The notes below the pieces were generated by a model. It searched no databases and had not been told where the DNA came from. It saw only the letters and a program-made list of their open reading frames with translations. A program made the position numbers and the translations under genes. DNA of 64,000 nt. It comes from Primula veris (lineage: Eukaryota > Streptophyta > Magnoliopsida > Ericales > Primulaceae). The stretch lies in the NCBI GenBank assembly GCA_963682055.1, contig OY821748.1, positions 6,114,843-6,178,842 on the forward strand, read 5' to 3'. Positions 60,973 through 64,000 of this stretch are shown here, piece after piece (the first letter of the stretch is position 1; each line of letters starts with the position of its first letter).

Positions 60973-61991
60973 CAAAGAATATATGGAATCCCCATATTCC
61001 ACTGAAAATATCAGTGTTTGTTTGGAAGTTGTGGAAGGGTGGGATTAAACTGGATGGTGATTTGGGTAAATATGGCATTTCTCTTGTCTCAAAGTGTTCA
61101 TGTTGTAAAAAGCATCAATTAGATACAATGGAACATCTTTTTGGGTCAAATGAGATCACTAGCCATGTTTGGAATACTTTCTGTGACATATTTGGGTTAA
61201 AAAAAAGGGAAGTTTTTACCTGGAAAGAGATGGTGTTATATTGGTGTAGTAGTTTCAAAGGAAAATCTCAAGTTAGTTTGATTGCCAATTTTATTCCTTT
61301 TCTTATTATTTGGGAAATATGGCTAAGCAAACTGGATGATAAGCACAAAAATGTGAATATGAACAAGGATGCTATTGTTCAGAAGTTGAGGAAGTGGTTG
61401 ATAGATCTGAATAATATACTGAAGCCTGGGAAATTATGTTCCGAGTTTCAGAAAATTGCTCTTGAAAGCTTGAACTTGAAGATTATAGCATGTAGAACGA
61501 AGAAAAGTGTCGGTATAAAATGGTTATCCCCTCCTATAGGAAAACTCAAGCTGAATACTGATGGCTCTTATAGAAAGGATGGAACAATTGGAGTAGGTGT
61601 AATGGTTAGAAATGAGAAGGGAGATATAGTAATAGGTTACTGTGGCAGCTTGAATGGAAATTCTGCTTTAGAAGCTGAAGTAAAATCTTTGCAACAAGGT
61701 TTATTGATCTGCTATCAACTCAATATACAAAATATGATGATAGAAGTGGATGCTAAAATTATAATTCATTGGCGCAATAGAAGGGAGAATGTACCTGTTG
61801 AGTTTCAGAACATATGGGATGATATTTCCATACTTATTGACTATGTGAATGGAGACTTATGTCATATATGGAGAGAGCAAAATTCTGTGGCGGATTTATT
61901 AGCATTTGAGGGGGCAAATGGAAGAAATGGGAGAATGAGCTCCCTAAAAAAACCTATGGGACTTACTGTTTGGACAGAGAAGGTTTCATAA
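60950..61991 (+). pseudogene. LINE zf-RVT and RNase H region (shifted frame)
   Basis: Continues the preceding frame after a one-base slip: EKWKIAKNIWNPHIPLKISV leads into VFVWKLWKGGI and CSCCKKHQLDTMEHLF (zf-RVT), then RNase H. The RNase H shows LNTDGSYRKDG (first Asp), ALEAEVKSLQ (Glu), IEVDAKIIIHW (second Asp) and HIWREQNSVADLLA. Stop at 61989-61991. Confidence 0.85.
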
Positions 61992-62186
61992 GTTTCAGAA
62001 AAAGCTAAAAGCCTCTAGTAAGTTGTAAAGTTTCTAAGCTTGTTTCTTTCGAAAGCAGTTGCTTTGGGGAAATGGGATTTTGTAATGTTTGACTATGTAA
62101 ATAAAGGGTTTCTTTGCTTGAAAAAAAAAAAAATACACATAATATGTCAAGCAACGAAACTTGTTCTTTATAAAAACCGAAACTGA

Positions 62187-63822
62187 TCAAACCCACAAAC
62201 TTTTCACATTACTCCATTTTAAATAACGGAAGAAAGGTTTTTCCGGCACCGGGACACACTTCACCAACCAGCCAATCGGCCACGACATCACTGCAAACCC
62301 GACACAAATACCCCATTGACCCCAATTCAGCCTCTCCGTATCTGCAAATTTCTTCAAGAACTCCACCATCACCACTTGCAGCACCACTGTAACCCCCACG
62401 ATACCAATGAACAGTTTATTCTTATGTATCCCCTCGAACACGTTCTTTTTCTCAAGCTTCCTTGCGTTAAACTCATTGAACACCTGGCACAACACGAACG
62501 TATTGAAAATCAGCGTATCGTTCACTTTCCCACTAACCCCGAAAATAGCCTTCCCCTTGAATTGCATAGTTAGCAACACTGCGATTTGGTAAAAGGCCTG
62601 GGAAAGAAGATTTCGCCACATGATGTTGGTTATCAATGGCGCAAAACGTCCCACAGGTGGCTTATCCATAAGCTCATTTGTCGGTTTTTCTGTTGCTAAA
62701 GCTAATGCACCCAAAGTGTCCATTATGAGATTGACCCATAACAACTGTACAGCTGTCAAGGGCACCTCTCCAGCTGACACAGCTGCGACGAAGTTTATGC
62801 ATAACGCTGCAACATTCACAGTAAGCTGAAACTGGATGAATTTTTGTATATTTGTATAAACACAACGACCCCATTTTAGTACCGTGGCGACTGACCCAAA
62901 GTTGTCGTCTAGAATGACTATATCGGAACTCTCTTTGGCCACCTCGGTACCTGGTATTACAATAGAAGTAAGTTAGTACTGTTGATTTAATAAGATTTGA
63001 AAGTTACACGATAAAATCAGAATGATCTCATAGTCTTAAAGATCTGTTTCTTGTTGACTATTCGATGCTTATACTATATGCCTGTCTGCTTGCAGCTTTC
63101 AGGCTCATATTTCTTTCTTTTTTTCCTTTCACATAAAACCTAGTTTTATCGACCAATGTAAAAGATGACCTTTCTGCTCTTTTGGTTGAAAAGGGAAGAA
63201 GTTCAGAGTTGGATGAGCCCAGGGTTTTTTCCAAATTCAGAACATCTAGCTTATTTTTATAGAAGTAGCAGTCAAACAAACCATTCAAGTTCAGAGTTGG
63301 AGTATTTATTAGTACCTTGTATGCCCATTGAGAGGCCTATGTCGGCCTCCTTAAGGGCAGGGGCGTCGTTAGTCCCATCCCCAGTGACAGCCACAACATG
63401 CCCTTTCTCCCTTAGAGTTTGTACCATAAGAAGCTTATCAAACGGTGAAGATCTCGCCATGACACAGATTCTGTCTACCTTCTCCATTCTCTCTTCATGT
63501 GTAAAATTACGAAACTGCACCCCTTCAATCACCGAGTCCAAACATGTATCATGGTCTTGTTTGAGAATGCCACATTCGGTTGCTATGGCTTTGGCGGTGA
63601 AGACGTTGTCGCCAGTGATCATTTTGATGTTTACGCCTGCATACTGACAGTCTTCGACTGCTTTCTTCACTCCTGGACGACACGGGTCTTTAATGCCTAC
63701 TAGACCTAGAAGGGTAAGATTGTTATCGTCTATCTTCTTTTCATTTCCCTCCGCTTTGTTTTGTGATTCCGAAAGTTGTTTGTGGGCGAAGGCGATACAG
63801 CGCAGGCTACTAGCAGCCATAC
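62187..63822 (-). CDS. Autoinhibited Ca2+-ATPase (ACA12/13-like), 3' part
   Basis: P-type IIB Ca2+ pump that exports Ca2+ across the plasma membrane, normally held back by an N-terminal calmodulin-binding domain (outside this window). Exons seen: 63822-63316 and 62950-62187, joined as ATGGGCATACAAG|GTACCGAGGTGGCC, which encodes MGIQGTEVA. The first holds the end of the nucleotide domain (MAASSLRCIAFAHKQ), KDPCRPGVKKAVEDC, MITGDNVFTAKAIATECGIL and the hinge VTGDGTNDAPALKEADIGLS. The last has AKESSDIVILDDNF, then M5-M10 with AALCINFVAA, VNLIMDTLGALALATE, NTFVLCQVFNEFNAR and VMVEFLKKFA. The C-terminus is short, as in ACA12/13. Arabidopsis ACA12/13 lack introns, so the split here is notable. The 5' exons lie beyond the right edge. 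Confidence 0.93.
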
Positions 63823-64000
63823 CTGCAATATAATTTGGTTGAAGTTATGTGAAAAATACTGTAGTATACTAATATATAGTTTGAAACGGGAAAGATTTTT
63901 ATAATCGGTTCCGCTAATAGATTATACTTTATGCACTATGTTAAGATACAACTAATATGATAATAAGTATGTACATAGTAATAATATTTAATGTAACAAT
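63823..64000 (-). other. Intron of the Ca2+-ATPase gene (partial)
   Basis: An AT-rich stretch upstream of the acceptor ATTGCAG at 63823-63829 (minus strand). The next exon lies outside the window. Confidence 0.7.

Larger units (their letters stand above)
58800..62133 (+). mobile_element. 5'-truncated L1-type LINE with poly(A) tail
   Basis: The element begins within the region before RT (no endonuclease domain), near 58800-58815. It runs through RT, zf-RVT and RNase H to a 3' UTR and a pure A13 tail (62121-62133). A TSD matching the bases after the tail (TACACATAAT) was not found upstream, perhaps because the 5' junction was rearranged. Its tail ends 54 bp from the stop codon of the convergent Ca2+-ATPase gene, so it sits in that gene's 3' region. 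Confidence 0.88.

Noticed and set aside
58819..61991. Host gene encoding a large novel protein
   Set aside because: RT, zf-RVT and RNase H motifs plus the poly(A) tail identify a LINE.
1..64000. CRISPR arrays, operons, bacterial or organellar insertions
   Set aside because: Nothing with regular spacer-repeat structure, no bacterial-type gene clusters, and no plastid or mitochondrial gene sequences were recognised.

Overview
The window is nuclear DNA of a flowering plant, almost certainly a eudicot. It is AT-rich, its genes are split by GT-AG introns, and it holds plant-specific families: a PINHEAD/ZWILLE-type Argonaute, a plastid ATP sulfurylase, an S-protein homologue and an ACA-type Ca2+ pump. 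There is nothing prokaryotic and no CRISPR array. The exact species cannot be read from the sequence.

Layout. (1) 1.7-10.8 kb, minus strand: an AGO10 (PNH/ZLL) orthologue in 21 coding exons, with its promoter and leader reaching about 12.8 kb. One extra base in exon 14 breaks the frame just before the catalytic PIWI residues. (2) 12.8-35.0 kb: a transposon graveyard with MITE-like elements, LINE remnants and a Helitron split by a 6.9-kb Ty1/copia element with identical LTRs. It also holds a 1.7-kb Mutator-like foldback element and a decayed LINE interrupted by an hAT-like element that carries a tRNA-like sequence. (3) 35.5-36.0 kb: one intact small secreted S-protein-homologue gene. (4) 36-49 kb: more repeats, a second copy of the hAT-like/tRNA-like element, and a second, older copia element of the same family. 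(5) 50.5-56.9 kb, plus strand: a complete five-exon plastid ATP sulfurylase gene. (6) 57.8-62.1 kb: two MITEs and a 5'-truncated LINE with a nearly intact reverse transcriptase and RNase H. (7) 62.2-63.8 kb, minus strand: the last two exons of an autoinhibited plasma-membrane-type Ca2+-ATPase that runs off the right edge.

The host genes belong to separate processes (small-RNA control of meristem fate, sulfate assimilation, Ca2+ efflux, secreted peptide) and do not form a cluster. The interest lies in the repeats: nested insertions with readable target-site duplications (TSDs), a large hairpin-forming locus, and non-autonomous elements carrying pol III-type tRNA-like boxes. A defective copia family has also moved recently. 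All coordinates, splice sites and repeat boundaries were read by eye; no database search or alignment program was run.
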